Source: Pestalotiopsis fici W106-1 (taxonomy: Eukaryota > Ascomycota > Sordariomycetes > Amphisphaeriales > Sporocadaceae). Taken from it: a DNA stretch of 64,000 nucleotides. Position numbers and translations under genes: made by a program. Location of the stretch: positions 2,542,001 through 2,606,000 of the forward strand of contig NW_006917098.1 in NCBI RefSeq assembly GCF_000516985.1. Reading direction: 5' to 3'. Below the pieces are notes generated by a model. That model searched no databases and was not told the origin of the DNA. It worked only from the letters and a program-made list of their open reading frames with translations. The number at the start of each line of letters is the position of its first letter. Position 1 is the stretch's first letter. This document shows, one piece after another, positions 11,466 through 23,110 of this stretch.

Positions 11466-14400
11466 TACACTACACGCCTAGTACACTAACGCGGCCAGGG
11501 CCGGGGGGCCACTTGGGCTTGAGTCGCTGCGCCCAGGGTAGGATTGTTCCTGGCGGGTTCCGTCGAGTCGGTGTAGGGTGTGTTGAAGATGCTGCTGGAC
11601 ACCCAGTTTCTAAGGCAGGTTGGCCAGGGCTTTTGGCCAGTGTCCTCCAATGCTGAGTCCGCTCTACCTTAGGGGTCCCTGCAGGTTGTCGCGTTGCGTT
11701 AGATCACCCCCAAATCGACAGGCGACTGCTTGACTGGCTCTCCCACAACACGACGAAGAGGGTGGGAGGAAGGCATGTTGGCATGCCACTCGTAATTTGG
11801 GGGTTATGTAGCTACAGGTGTGCTCCATGTGAGGCCCAGCCATCCAAGTAGGTACTTTACATGTGCGATCCAGTGTCGTACAAGGTCTATACCTGCCTGT
11901 CCGTCCAGGGGGGGAGCTACAGTAGTCAACAGCCACTATGATATTATTACTGACTTGGTGACTGACTTGACAACGCATTCCACTGACTCGGCATGTAGTA
12001 CGGATAAAGCGCATGCTCATACCTTACTTGTACAGAAGGTACGACATACTATATAGGTGTGGCAAAGCCACCTTGAGGGAGAAAAGGTTTTTTTTTTTTT
12101 CCCTTCCCTCTTTGCCATGATCACGAGCGACATCTGGCATCGTAATGTCCCAGTCGACGAAAAGGGTCAGATCAAGCGAATTTGTAACTCGTGTAAAAGT
12201 GTGCAACATTCACGAAATCGGTACCCAGCACCCAGCTCTGCAGCATTTAGATTGCCTGCCGCGCAATGCATCTTCCAGACCGCAGTGTACTAGCTCAGCA
12301 CCCGATCGTGCGCGAGCGAGCCGTTCGCCTACGAACCTGCATCGGACTGTCAGATCTAATACTACCATTATCATAGTCTCAATAAATAGGAGCATCTCAT
12401 CAGTCTGGCTTGTCTGTTCAGCAATTCGATAACCAGCTGTGCTTGTCTCGCAACGCGAACACCTTGTGCGTCCAGTGCAACGTCCGCTATCAACAATTCG
12501 GGGCAGAACAACAGGCATGCCACGTTTCTGATTTCATCAGCAGACCCAGCGCTATTGATTACCCAGGCACACGGAATGCCAATCAGTTTCCCGGGGACAA
12601 GGCACATCGAGGCGCTTCAGATTCCCTTGCTTCCTTCTTTTAACTAGCGGACGGCCTATGGCGGACGGAGAATGATCCGGCATCCGGACCTGGCTCACTT
12701 TCGGAATGGACAGTCCCTTCCGGTAGGTTACGTTCGCCCCAGTCCTGGCCGTCGCTGTGTGAATGAGATGTTTCACAAGTAAAAAGTCAATAGTAAAAAA
12801 ATTTATCCAGATGGTCAAGTTGGCAGGCAAGGGCTGATTCCCAAAGAGGGATTGCTTCATGGAGCCAAGTACAAAGTAATCACATCGTCAGTATGCACAG
12901 CTGCTTGTAAAGAAAGCTTGTGAGAGTTGGCAGGTGACCATGGTGAAATTGTGATTGACTGGCCCAATGTGACCGTGTCAGGCATTGCAGCTGTGGGTTT
13001 TCCATGGTGTATAGACCAGGGGAACCACTAATGCTCTCTTTGTCACGACATCCCCAAGCATCAAGCATGTACCACACCGCTGACAACCTGGCGACAAACA
13101 TGAGAGCTTGAGAAGCCTCGTATATTCTATACTAGTCTACTTACATACTTACTTGTCCCTCTTGTGCTAGCGGACCGCCGATTCCTTTTTCTTTCTTTTC
13201 AACGACATGAATGTGGTAATGTCTTGGTAGTTACAAGAGTAGGCTGATCGTGGCCGTGACCATTACCTGAGCGCACTAACCTAGGTTAGTACGTATGGCC
13301 AAAAAGTTTTCGATAGCGCTCATGCATGTTCTTCACCATCAACCTTGAGCTTGCTTGTCAGATGACGGTTTGCTCATCTTGTCGCGAGTTGATCAAACTG
13401 ATGCTTTCCACGCATACTCTTGCAGAACCAAGTCAGGAGCCCCTAGGTCCATTATCCTTGATTTGTTTTATTCGTCTCGTTCACTCACACGTGTGTCTGC
13501 TCACTGAATAGGTAGATAGGGATGGAGTCAAGCCGGGATGCTCCCTTGGGAAACCCTAGGTACGAGGCTGCAATAGTCGTGGTATTGTTTCTGATCCGAG
13601 GCTGTTTTGACACTTTTATATATCCGTACGGGGTAAAAAATGTGGGAGCTACAAAGTCAGGGCGAGGCTAGGTTCCCTCGCTTCCCTCTCGAGAAAGAAG
13701 CTAGGTTCAAGGATGTGGCTGTCCTGTTGTCTGCACGTTCGTGCCGGGTTCACGATCAAGAAGCGATGAGATATAACTGACGGACAATTTTTGCAATCGT
13801 TACGACGAGCAGTATCCAATGCCAGCCATATTGGCACGATACCCTCGAAAATACGAATGTACATGAGAGAGCCCATGCATCATCAGTAATGAGGTATCCA
13901 CCAGAACCACCATACATACGCCCGCCGTGCCGACAGTCAGACTTGCCGTGTATGCATCGAAACATCTCTTCTTCCCAAGATAATTGTATGGCCTAGGCCG
14001 TCTTCGCCGTCGAGAGCGGCCTCTTCGGGCTACAAAATGGCACAGAAATGATAACAGCAATATTGTGTTGTTTGTTCCATCTGGCCACCGCCCCAGCCGA
14101 AATCTAGCGCTCTCTGCCCGATTCGTGATCAGGGGAGCAGATGCATGGTTCAGGCGACAAAAAGTCTACCTCCGCGCTTCGAAATTTGGCTGCTCCCAAG
14201 GATTGAACCGTAATGAGCATCTCGACGCCATTAGTATCTTGCCGAACCTGCATCAGCGCCGAAAGCGGCTCCGAAATGACATTCCGAGAGATTTGCAATA
14301 TTCACTACCACAAGTTTCCAGCACCACTTGTACCCAACGTACTTGCGGATACATCGGCGCACATTGCCGACTAGCATGGGGGCCGACACGACAACACCGC

Positions 14401-15955
14401 AACGAAGCCCCAGGGTTGCCATGTTTGGAGACCCGCTACAGAAGCTAGAAGCTCCATGGAATTTTTAGATTCTTCCTTACAATCTTCGGAGGACCCAGTT
14501 CTTTTTTTCGCCAACTCCATCCCCTTGCCCATTTCCATCTCTCAGTCAGTCCCCATGACTCGGACCCAATCACCCGACTAAAACGCCTGGAGTCACGAAA
14601 CAAATTGCTTACCTAGAGGTACGTTATTGGAGAGCGAGGCACGAGCTACACTATGCAACTGCTGCAACGGAAGGAAACAAACTCATCTCTAGTCTCGGCG
14701 AGGCTTTTGGGATTGCGTGTGGCAATTACATACAACAACTACTACTACACTCCATGTGGGAATCACTTGAGAGTCTAAGTCGCCTGCTGCAACGCCCGTG
14801 TGTTATATCACAATTCGCGCCTCAGCGCCTCACATGAGATGGATTTTGACCTGCGACAATTGCCATGTAAAACGCCAAGGCCCTCCTCTTTCTCGCAAGC
14901 ACCAATTCTCATCCTACGATTGGGCTGGTTATCTAAACAGTACTTTGCGCTGTAACCCTTCAACAAGACTACTTCTGCATCGGAAGAGCCGCTGCGCTTT
15001 CTGCGTCATCCATCGATCCCACGTCAACAACATGTTTGCATGTTTTTCGAGGTCGTGTGGCAAAAGTCTTGCATCGGGATCCGACCCCACAAAGTGATTC
15101 AATGTTGAACAGACGACAGAACGGACCAAAATGTGGCCATATTGCCTACACCGCAAAACAACACACACATCTAGGCATTGTGTGTTTGGTTGGCGCAGGC
15201 TCCCCTTCTCCAATGGATCTCCACGGTATCCCGGCTCATCATGCAGCCAGGTCGTGTGCGTTGTACGACGTTACAGCACACGCTCACTTTCTGCTGATCA
15301 GACGAGGGACATGTTCGCCTGATCTTCTGGAACTCTTCCACGAGACCGCCCCTCGGAGGTTTTTTACTTAGGTAAGGTCTACAAACTTTCCTCGGACTCA
15401 AAAAAGAAGACGAGGAAAATAAGCTTGCCCGTTTCATCGCAGGCAGCCTTGTCACGCCTTGAGCTGCTTGCGATCTATTGCATTGAAACCCGCACAGAGG
15501 GTGGATTCCGACAACCCACCCACCCACTCACTGCAGCTGTGATAATAGGACCTGGAATTTAGCAATATTTGCAAGGTGGTTGCATCTTGTGCATAAATAA
15601 CCACCAAATCTCATGTATACACACTTGTAGGACTGACCGAGGCTCGTTCGCGTGTCCAAAATAGACAAGAGGCAGAGGAAGGAAATGGACGCTGGCTGCT
15701 CACCACATCGCGCGGCAGGACCCGAACGAAGGACGGACGCAAAACGGTCCTTGCTTCTATGGGGTCCGTTCCAACAACGAAACTTGGAACAAGCAGCAGC
15801 AGAAGTACTACTTAATATGACGCGACGATACTTGACCACCTACCATGTACACTAACGTTGAATACAGTCCATGATGGGCGGAATCTCCGTCTTCAAGGAC
15901 ACACTAGACGGGAATGAATTGGCCTACATATAATCCGTGCGCCAGATCCGGGAAG

Positions 15956-15990
15956 CACCAGCACGAGCACCAGAACCAGCACCAGGGCAT
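15956..15990. repeat. Degenerate CACCAG minisatellite
   Basis: Imperfect hexamers of the form CACCAG/GAGCAC repeat about five times in an intergenic stretch. No coding frame is conserved across it. Confidence 0.65.
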
Positions 15991-18066
15991 GTCGGGTAAC
16001 GGGGATCAGCAACCGTGACCTTTATGTCTCTTCCTCTCTCATTTCAGCACAGACAGCAGGCAAGGCAGGCAGGTAGATCGTTCTAGGACATGTCGCATCC
16101 GGCCATCTCGCGTCAGAAATCCCCTGTAGTATCACACGCTCATGGTGGTCAGGCTCTGACTTTTTGTTCGTGTCAGTGTGGAAGAGCATGTATTCAGCTC
16201 CGGTCGGTCCCTGATGCGTATATATCCGTCGAGCATATGCAATGTCAATATTGAATAAAGGGGCTTCCCTGCATGCGCCGCACCGTTTGAAAAACAATTC
16301 AGTATGGGCACTTGCTACTCCATGCATGCACGTATAAGCCTGCACGACGATCGTGCAGTCTAGGAGAAATGCTGACAAAGGCGGAACATTACACCATCTC
16401 AGTCATTGAGAGTATGAGCAGCCGGAATCAGCAGATAGGAATGTCACTGTGGTAGTCACGTCATCATGGACAGACGCCAACCAGACAGTCATAGACTCGA
16501 TTGCAGCCTCGTTTCCTGATACGCTACCCCCAGAGTAGACAATTGCTACCCATGATGCCTGGGAATGTCTTTCTAGCCCTGGGGCAAGCAGTAATCTCCG
16601 AGCCGAACCAAGGGCGACCAAGTAAACAACAATGTACTTTCAGATATCTCGAGTGTACATTACGATCTTAGACAAGTCCCCCTGCATAATAGACATGTTA
16701 GGCATCCGCTAGACGGCCCGCGCAATTCGCTTGTGATGGCTGAAGCTTGTATGCGATTTTGGAAACTCACATTTCGGAGCTCCGCAACAAACGGCATCGT
16801 ACGACGTTGGAGGTCAGCCCCGGATGGAAGTCGGGCAAATCTGTGTGACGTCTCGCATGGCAACAACGTCGTCGTGGCTTCCCTGGCGCATGGAGATATG
16901 GTTTCGCCTGGGCGACATTCTTGTTGTGCCAGATAGGTCTGTTTGGCCGGATGCTGTGTGTGCTCTCTGTTTCACTTCATTCCATTACTCTTGTCAATAC
17001 GTGTCGCTCCGTACGCCATAAACCGCAAGCATAACCGCTCAGATCCTTTTCCCAAATCATGATTGCGCCGTGTATCCGTATGTTTTCCCCTTCTAGCTGC
17101 CAATCAACATGGAAACCTGGGAGGGGAGATGTCAGCGCCGGACTGTCATGGGTTTCGTATGCTTGGTCGCATTCAAAGCTCTTGGCACGTACCGCCATGA
17201 AAACACAACATAGACTCATGTATGGACTTAGCCTGTCGCCTATCCTCGCTGCCTTCCAGACCATACCCATGAAGCTATCGTCGCATACCAACATCAGCTT
17301 GTGATTCTGTCAACCAAACCCAGAAACCGTGGCCCTGAAGCTTACCCTTGTTTGTGATTGTTGATGAACGTCGGGAACATTCCGTGTAAATAAGTGCTCG
17401 TGCAGATGGACAGAAGAATGACGAGAAGCAGAGACTGAAAGTGAAAGAGCGCAGTCTATCGAATCTTGGTTAGCTGGGCATGGCGCATAAGAGGCGCTGT
17501 AGCAACGCGCGTACCATCTTGTATAGATTTCTCGAGTGTGCGATTTGGTAGAGGATGGTGAGGGCGTGCAGCTGATCGTTAACGCGTCGTCGTTGTCGAT
17601 ATCACAGCTTCTTGGATGACATCGATGGTTGAGCTCTTGACAACGAGAAAGATGGCGGAGCTTCACTCGGCCTTTAGGGGCCAGCTGGCGAAAGGAACGC
17701 CTGTGATTGGAAGTGCCACCTGGGCTGAACCCCCACTAATCAATGTAGGATCCCAGGTACCAACCGCGCCTTCCCCAACCAGCTCCCGGGCGGGCTGACC
17801 ACTGTAAACGCTGCCAATTGTGGCTTCCAGCGCTAACCTAGGTAGACCTTCTTCCGTCATAACCCAGGGGAGAAAAAGCAAAGAAACTCCAAACACCATC
17901 AACCCATGCACTCCCAAGCTGTCCCTTGCCTTCAGCCTCGCGATCGACTGAAGTCGGAATTACCTACATAGGTAGCTTGCGGCTCTGCAGTCTCCGTGGC
18001 ATCCTCACAAATCCCAGTCCAAACAGCGTACCTACTTGCGCCAACCGAACCTACCTATTTATCGTC

Positions 18067-18654
18067 ATGGAACCTCGTGCACGCGCCGGCAAGAATGTGG
18101 GCAAGGAGACGTTTCCTGCCAAAGATCGTAAGACTAAACTGGTTTCGCAACAGCGGCAATGAACCACTCAGCTGTAAAACACCTACTGACACGTTTGCGC
18201 AGTTGCTGCCTTGATGTACGCTTACGGCGACGTCGCGAACCCCCTCCCCGAGACAGTACGTGTGATGGACGAGATCATGACCGAGTTTCTGGAGGGGATC
18301 TGCTTTGAGGCGAGTCGGCATGCTAGCGTCGCTGGCCGTCAGAAGCTGAAGTTTGACGACTTTGAATTCTCTCTACGCCGCCAGCCCGAATACCTCGGTA
18401 GGATTCGCTCCATGTTTGAGAAGCGTAAAGAGATCACCAAGATGCGCAAAACCTTTGGCGGCGACGACGACGCTGTGCTGCAGAACCAAGGCAAGGACGA
18501 TGGTGCTACAGGCATTGGCGGCGGCAGTAGTGGTGCAGCCGGCTCAAACAAGAAGCGGGCGGCTGCCGACGAGGAGGAACTATTCGACGATATCGACGAC
18601 GACGAGGATATCCTCGAGGCCAGCCAGCAAACCAAGAAGAGAAAGGTCGGCTAG
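18067..18654 (+). CDS. TAF13: Transcription initiation factor TFIID subunit 13 (TAF13)
   Basis: Two exons, 18067..18127 and 18203..18654, with a 75-bp GT-AG intron, encode 170 aa. The splice gives LAALMYAYGDVANPLPETV, the hallmark start of the TAF13 histone fold. The fold continues through MDEIMTEFLEGICFEA and LKFDDFEFSLRRQPEYLGRI (about residues 22-110). The tail is fungal-type: low-complexity Gly/Ser, an acidic ELFDDIDDDEDILEA stretch and a C-terminal KKRKVG likely to act as a nuclear localisation signal. TAF13 heterodimerises with TAF11 in TFIID and contacts TBP. The start ATG has a good context (GTCATGG). About 10 kb of gene-poor DNA lies upstream and 1.4 kb downstream. Confidence 0.94.
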
Positions 18655-20103
18655 ATTGAGGTACCTGAGGCACTCGTTGCAACAAACAAACCGCGATTCG
18701 GAGACGGAACAAAATCTGAATCACCAAAAAAGACCTATTACACAAGAACGGGTAGTATGAGCGCAGTCCTGTGCGTATCCTCACAGTATCATGCAGAGCC
18801 GACTCGATCTGTTCTATGGCATCTGTCGTCGCCGAACCCCTTGTTGCGCATTGCATTTCTTGGGATGACCAAATCCCATCCACGGCATAAAACAGGTCAA
18901 CACATCGCAACAAGTTGGCAATGGGCCACTCACGGGCTGGTACTTGCCATTCTTGTTGAGCTGTTCATTCGTGGTCAGCAGCTTATCCTTAGGCCACGCT
19001 GGAGTCAAGTGCTGCCTTCGTATTGGCTACATACGCCTTCCTCGAAGCCGAATCAGCCTCCTGTCACTACTTTTGCGCCGAATCTTCAGCTTCATCCGGA
19101 AGGAAGGCGAAGGAACTCGGAAATCACGTGAAAGATCCGAAGTTGGCAAGAGTTTTCGGAAGTCAACTCTAGAATTTATAGGTCATTCTTACTGTTTCCA
19201 CGGCACGGCGATATAAATAAGGTCGTTTGGTCACAATGCGGTCCATGACTTATCATTATCCAAATGAAATAAATGCTACAAAAGCACAATTCCAAAGTAA
19301 CGTATGTTCGTCTGATCCGACCCCTAGAAAGAGCCAATCACTCAGAATCTACTGTACCCATTGCATTCTGTGTCATGTACAGATTTATACCAGTACATTC
19401 AAGAAAGTCCATGAAGGCAGAAATGACGGCCTTGACAGAGGATACATTATTTCCGGACCAAAGAGTTGCAATTCCCGGGCTGCAACCGTCTCGAAGGGCC
19501 AATTTGACTTTTGACTATCTCTAATGTTCGGTTATGCCCAATGGGGTTATATTCCCATTCGTTGGAGTTCGGCAAAAGCGGTGCGGTATCGGGGCATGTG
19601 TAGAAGGTTGCGCAGAGACTGTAATACTGACCAATGAGAGCTAATGTATACTCCGATTACTGTATGTTGCGAACCATTTGGGCCTTAATCCATGATGCTG
19701 TCCTGCAGGTTTCGTTCAGAAAGAGCCCAAATGTCGCCGATCATTGGTCACAATCGAAGGTGTCTGCAGCTCGTCCAATCTGGTTGATGGGTTTGGGCCG
19801 CATCAAGAAACCAGAAACATACTCCCGCCTCTGCTAGTGTTGAACACTTCTCGACTCGATTCCATTGCCGGCTGCTTCATTTCGCTGTTCTGATTTTGCT
19901 GTTCAGTTCTAGCCACCACTAAGTCATCCAAAATCACATTCTTGTTTTGCCTTTGGTATCCTGTTGAAAGACAGCGATCCTGTCACCAGCATCCAACTCA
20001 TTATAGAGAACCAATAAACCAATCCTGTTGTTTGTACACGTTCATAGAATCATTTCTCTGTAATTAGCTACAGAAACTTGAACTGTAATGGCCCTGAGTT
20101 ATC
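18655..20103. other. Intergenic region between TAF13 and the EamA transporter
   Basis: 1.4 kb with no recognisable coding sequence. The left part is the TAF13 3' region. The right part is the transporter promoter, with two CCAAT pentamers in tandem at about 20010-20023, roughly 90 bp upstream of the start codon. Confidence 0.6.
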
Positions 20104-21648
20104 ATGCCATCTCCTCTTTCAGCGTCCGAGACTTCCTCCGCGAAACACAGAGCCCAGGAAAACGGAGACACTGTTATGGATCTTCATGTCAATAAAATAA
20201 CAAAAGGGGATACCACAGAACGTGGGGCTGCAGCCGTCAGTGACTGTCGACAGGACTCCCTCAACTCCTTCTCCTACGATGGACAACCTACGCCCACGGG
20301 TTCACCGAGAGAACCCTCACCATCCCACCATTCAAGGCCCGGCCCTGTGAGAAAGAATCTAAAGGAGAAGATTCATTCGTTCTTCTCCTCACAGTGGCAG
20401 CAGAATGGTGGGCCATTCCTCATCATCCTGTCACAGTTCTTCGCCGCCAACATGAATCTGTCAACACGCTTGCTCGAAATCGAGGACGACCTCCACCCAA
20501 TGCAGATTCTCTGCGCCCGCATGACGGCCACTGTCCTGATAACTTTTGCCTATATGTGGTACCGCCCTGTCCGGTCCGCGCCTTGGGGACCCCGGGAAAC
20601 CCGCCCGCTCCTTGTCCTCAGGGCGTTTTCCGGCTTTGTCGGCCTCTACGGCATGTGGTACTCCATCATCTATCTCCCCCTTGCCGAGGCTACCGTCATT
20701 AGTTTCCTGTCTCCCAATCTTGCTGGCTATCTGTGTCGAATCTTTCTCAAGGAACCCTTTACCAGGCGCGAGCAGCTCGGTAGTTACCTGGCGCTGGGCG
20801 GTGTGGTCCTGGTCACACGTCCCATGTCGTTGTTATCCTCACCTCCTGAAGCTCCGGCGACCGATGCGACTTCTTCTTTCGTGAACAACAACAACAACGA
20901 CAATAATAACAGTACCATGACCATGTACGTGATCCGCAAGGGCCTGGACTATGTCCCGACCGTGGCCGAACGTCTGAGTAGTGTAGGCATGGGCCTGCTG
21001 GGGGTTGTGGGCGGCGCCGTGGCCATTGCATCACTCCGATGTATCGGGCCGCGCGCCCATCCGCTCATCAGCGTGAACTACTTTAGTCTCTTTTGCTCTG
21101 TTGTATCCATCCTGACGCTGGCCGTGGCGCCGTTGCTTGGCTACGGACAAGACGCCCAAGGCCAGGGCGGGCTGCGGTTCGCCCTGCCGTCCGGGGCCCG
21201 GCAGTGCGGACTCTTGCTGGCCGTTGGCCTGGCCGGCTTTGGCACACAGTTTTTTCTCGCGACCGGTTTGTCGAAAGAGAAGAGCAATCGGGCCACGGCC
21301 ATGATCTACACGCATGTGCTATTCGCTGCCTTTTTTGATCGCTTCATCTTTGGACAAGTCATGGGCTGGGTCAGCGTCGCGGGCTGTGCTCTGGTGGTGG
21401 GGAGTGCTCTGTGGGTGGCCCTCGGCAACGGGGCGACAGACGGAGCCAAGACAGGTCGTGATGAAACTCGAAGAAGCGATATCGAGTCGTCATTGCCGTC
21501 GTCTACAAGGTTCGTCGTAGGAGCGAGTGCTCTCTCCGGTGGGGAGGATGTTCCCATCCTTGCGAACGTCGATGGAGAGGATGTAGAATACCTTGACGAG
21601 AATGGAGATATTGATTTAGGGCTCTTGCGGCCGCATGGAAGTGATTAA
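20104..21648 (+). CDS. EamA/DMT-superfamily integral membrane transporter (SLC35G-like)
   Basis: Intronless gene of 514 aa. The first ~95 residues are hydrophilic and probably cytosolic. About ten hydrophobic helices follow in two EamA repeats. Repeat one starts near residue 100 (GGPFLIILSQFFAANMNLS) and includes LRAFSGFVGLYGMWYSI and LPLAEATVISFLSPNLAGYL, the conserved core of the SLC35G1-like branch. Repeat two spans about 300-445 and includes SVNYFSLFCSVVSI and FLATGLSKEKSNRATAMIYTHVLFAA. A loop of about 45 residues rich in Asn lies between them. The C-terminal ~70 residues are acidic and cytosolic. The substrate cannot be told from sequence; drug/metabolite exporters and nucleotide-sugar carriers share this fold. 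Tandem CCAAT elements sit in the promoter. Confidence 0.87.
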   Translation: MPSPLSASETSSAKHRAQENGDTVMDLHVNKITKGDTTERGAAAVSDCRQDSLNSFSYDGQPTPTGSPREPSPSHHSRPGPVRKNLKEKIHSFFSSQWQQNGGPFLIILSQFFAANMNLSTRLLEIEDDLHPMQILCARMTATVLITFAYMWYRPVRSAPWGPRETRPLLVLRAFSGFVGLYGMWYSIIYLPLAEATVISFLSPNLAGYLCRIFLKEPFTRREQLGSYLALGGVVLVTRPMSLLSSPPEAPATDATSSFVNNNNNDNNNSTMTMYVIRKGLDYVPTVAERLSSVGMGLLGVVGGAVAIASLRCIGPRAHPLISVNYFSLFCSVVSILTLAVAPLLGYGQDAQGQGGLRFALPSGARQCGLLLAVGLAGFGTQFFLATGLSKEKSNRATAMIYTHVLFAAFFDRFIFGQVMGWVSVAGCALVVGSALWVALGNGATDGAKTGRDETRRSDIESSLPSSTRFVVGASALSGGEDVPILANVDGEDVEYLDENGDIDLGLLRPHGSD

Positions 21649-22204
21649 GAGCTTTGGGTTCAAAGATCTACGCTTAAAGACAACCAGATTCATATATTTA
21701 TCCATGTAACGAAACTGCTTGTTTTCCGTCATAACTGTCCTTGTTGATACATGAATATTCTTGGATCTATCGAATTCATTCTACACAAGAGCCATGAATG
21801 ATTTTTGGTAAAACTAGTTTGAGAAGCAGTTTCGTTTCGTCCACCGAGGTTCCATGGTCTTCTCGACTATAAAAAACCACGTATGCCTAAGGGGTAACAG
21901 CGAGCCTTGTAATCCAAGTGCCATAGCAACTAGCCTTATTATTTGGTTCTAGGTAGCTATCATTACCTGCTCTGTATGGCAGATATTACATACATTCTGG
22001 TGGAGCAGAGGCCTATCCCAGTTCCGGCTGAATGATGGCCACCGACTCAAGCAGACTACCGATGATGATTGATGATGTTCCATACCCAAATACTTCAATC
22101 AGGACCGTCGACACGGAAGAACCTAAAAGTTTCTGTGATGAGCAGTCATCGAACCAAAATGCTCGAACGTATATTGCGTAGGCTAACGCCTCTTGTACCT
22201 GTGT
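21649..22204. other. Convergent 3' intergenic spacer
   Basis: About 550 bp between two convergent stop codons, AT-rich with AATAAA-like 3'-end signals. No gene or repeat of note was seen. Confidence 0.6.
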
Positions 22205-23110
22205 CTACAACTGTACTGTGGCCACTATCGCCCATCCACTAGTGCTCTCGAATATTCCGAAATCATTCTCATGTCGGAAGGTTACTTTCCGAGCAACAAA
22301 CTTCATTACCGGCATGCGAATGTTGTTTGGCGGAGTCTCGTTCGTCCCAGCCGCGCTGATCACTTGATTGAGTCCGTCTGGGGTATGCGAGTAAACTGTG
22401 GTCGGTGACTGTGACTGTGATCTTGACTGCCGGCGAAGACCCCAGAATCGTTGGACCATACTTCTGGGAGATGGTGTTTGTGCTGTTAAAACTGGGCTCA
22501 TTGACTTTGTGGACGAGGGTGTGGCACTGGGTGTGGGTGTGGGTGTGCTCTCTTCTGATAGATGGACCACGAGTCGTTTGGCGAAATCCTCATCTGACCA
22601 CCACAGTGTGCTGTGAGGAGAGCCCGCTGCAGCTGGACGCTCCCAGGAACCTCCGTGTGAAGCATATCGCTCTGTTGATTTATCCGCGATCATCAAGGAT
22701 GGGTCAGTAGTGGTTTTCATGTCGCCAGCCCCTTTCAGGTCTCGCTGTATGTCAAGTCGGACGACCCTGCCAACCTCTCCACGCTTGAGCATTTCCTCAA
22801 ACTCGCTCAGTTCAGCGTCGGCGGGAACCGCAACTCTGGGAAGCAGCGCCAAGCTGGCCTGCGATGGCGCAGGGTTTATTTGGCTCAGCTCATTGATAAA
22901 TGTCTCGATGGTGGGCCTCACGTGTTCCAAGATGCGAATGTCGAGCTCGATCTGCTGTTCATTATGCGCTTGCCGAGTCTGTCGCAACTGATACGGAAGA
23001 TCTGCGAGCTGGGAACGAATAGATGAGGCCAAGAGGTTAATTTGTGATGGGGGCTGAGAGGCAGAGCTAGGTGAAGACGGAGAGTATGGTGGTGGCGGCT
23101 CTTGATCCAT
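22205..23110 (-). CDS. Conserved fungal hypothetical protein with N-terminal PY motif
   Basis: Single-exon frame. I chose the ATG at 23110 (MDQEPPPPYSPSSPSS, 301 aa); an in-frame ATG at 23182 would add 24 residues without obvious conservation. The N-terminus has a PPPPYS sequence, which matches the PPxY ligand of WW domains such as those of Rsp5/NEDD4 ubiquitin ligases. A predicted helical region follows (INLLASSIRSQLADLPYQLRQ..., residues about 22-80), then a Ser/Thr/Pro-rich linker with alternating TPTPTP and SQSQSQ. The C-terminus (MKFVARKVTFRHENDFGIFESTSGWAIV) looks like a folded terminal motif. I do not recognise a named family or enzymatic motif. It is convergent with the EamA transporter. 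Confidence 0.75.
   Translation of the reverse strand: MDQEPPPPYSPSSPSSASQPPSQINLLASSIRSQLADLPYQLRQTRQAHNEQQIELDIRILEHVRPTIETFINELSQINPAPSQASLALLPRVAVPADAELSEFEEMLKRGEVGRVVRLDIQRDLKGAGDMKTTTDPSLMIADKSTERYASHGGSWERPAAAGSPHSTLWWSDEDFAKRLVVHLSEESTPTPTPSATPSSTKSMSPVLTAQTPSPRSMVQRFWGLRRQSRSQSQSPTTVYSHTPDGLNQVISAAGTNETPPNNIRMPVMKFVARKVTFRHENDFGIFESTSGWAIVATVQL

Larger units (their letters stand above)
7812..18066. other. 10-kb region without a supportable gene
   Basis: No ORF here exceeds 170 codons, most overlap another on the opposite strand, and none shows a recognisable family. The first 1-1.5 kb is probably SOK1 promoter and 5' leader, with pyrimidine tracts on the minus strand at 8790-8870. 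The rest is full of short repeats: (GTAC)4, GT-rich runs at 10108-10140 and 10755-10770, CAA/CTA triplets at 11428-11465 and 14725-14745, a T-run at 12088-12099 and CACCAG-like repeats at 15956-15990. AGGTACCT/GTAGGTA motifs recur. A multi-exon lineage-specific gene or a long non-coding RNA cannot be excluded. Confidence 0.55.

Noticed and set aside
13984..14448. 154-codon plus-strand ORF
   Set aside because: It overlaps open frames on the minus strand, has basic shuffled-looking composition and matches nothing I know.
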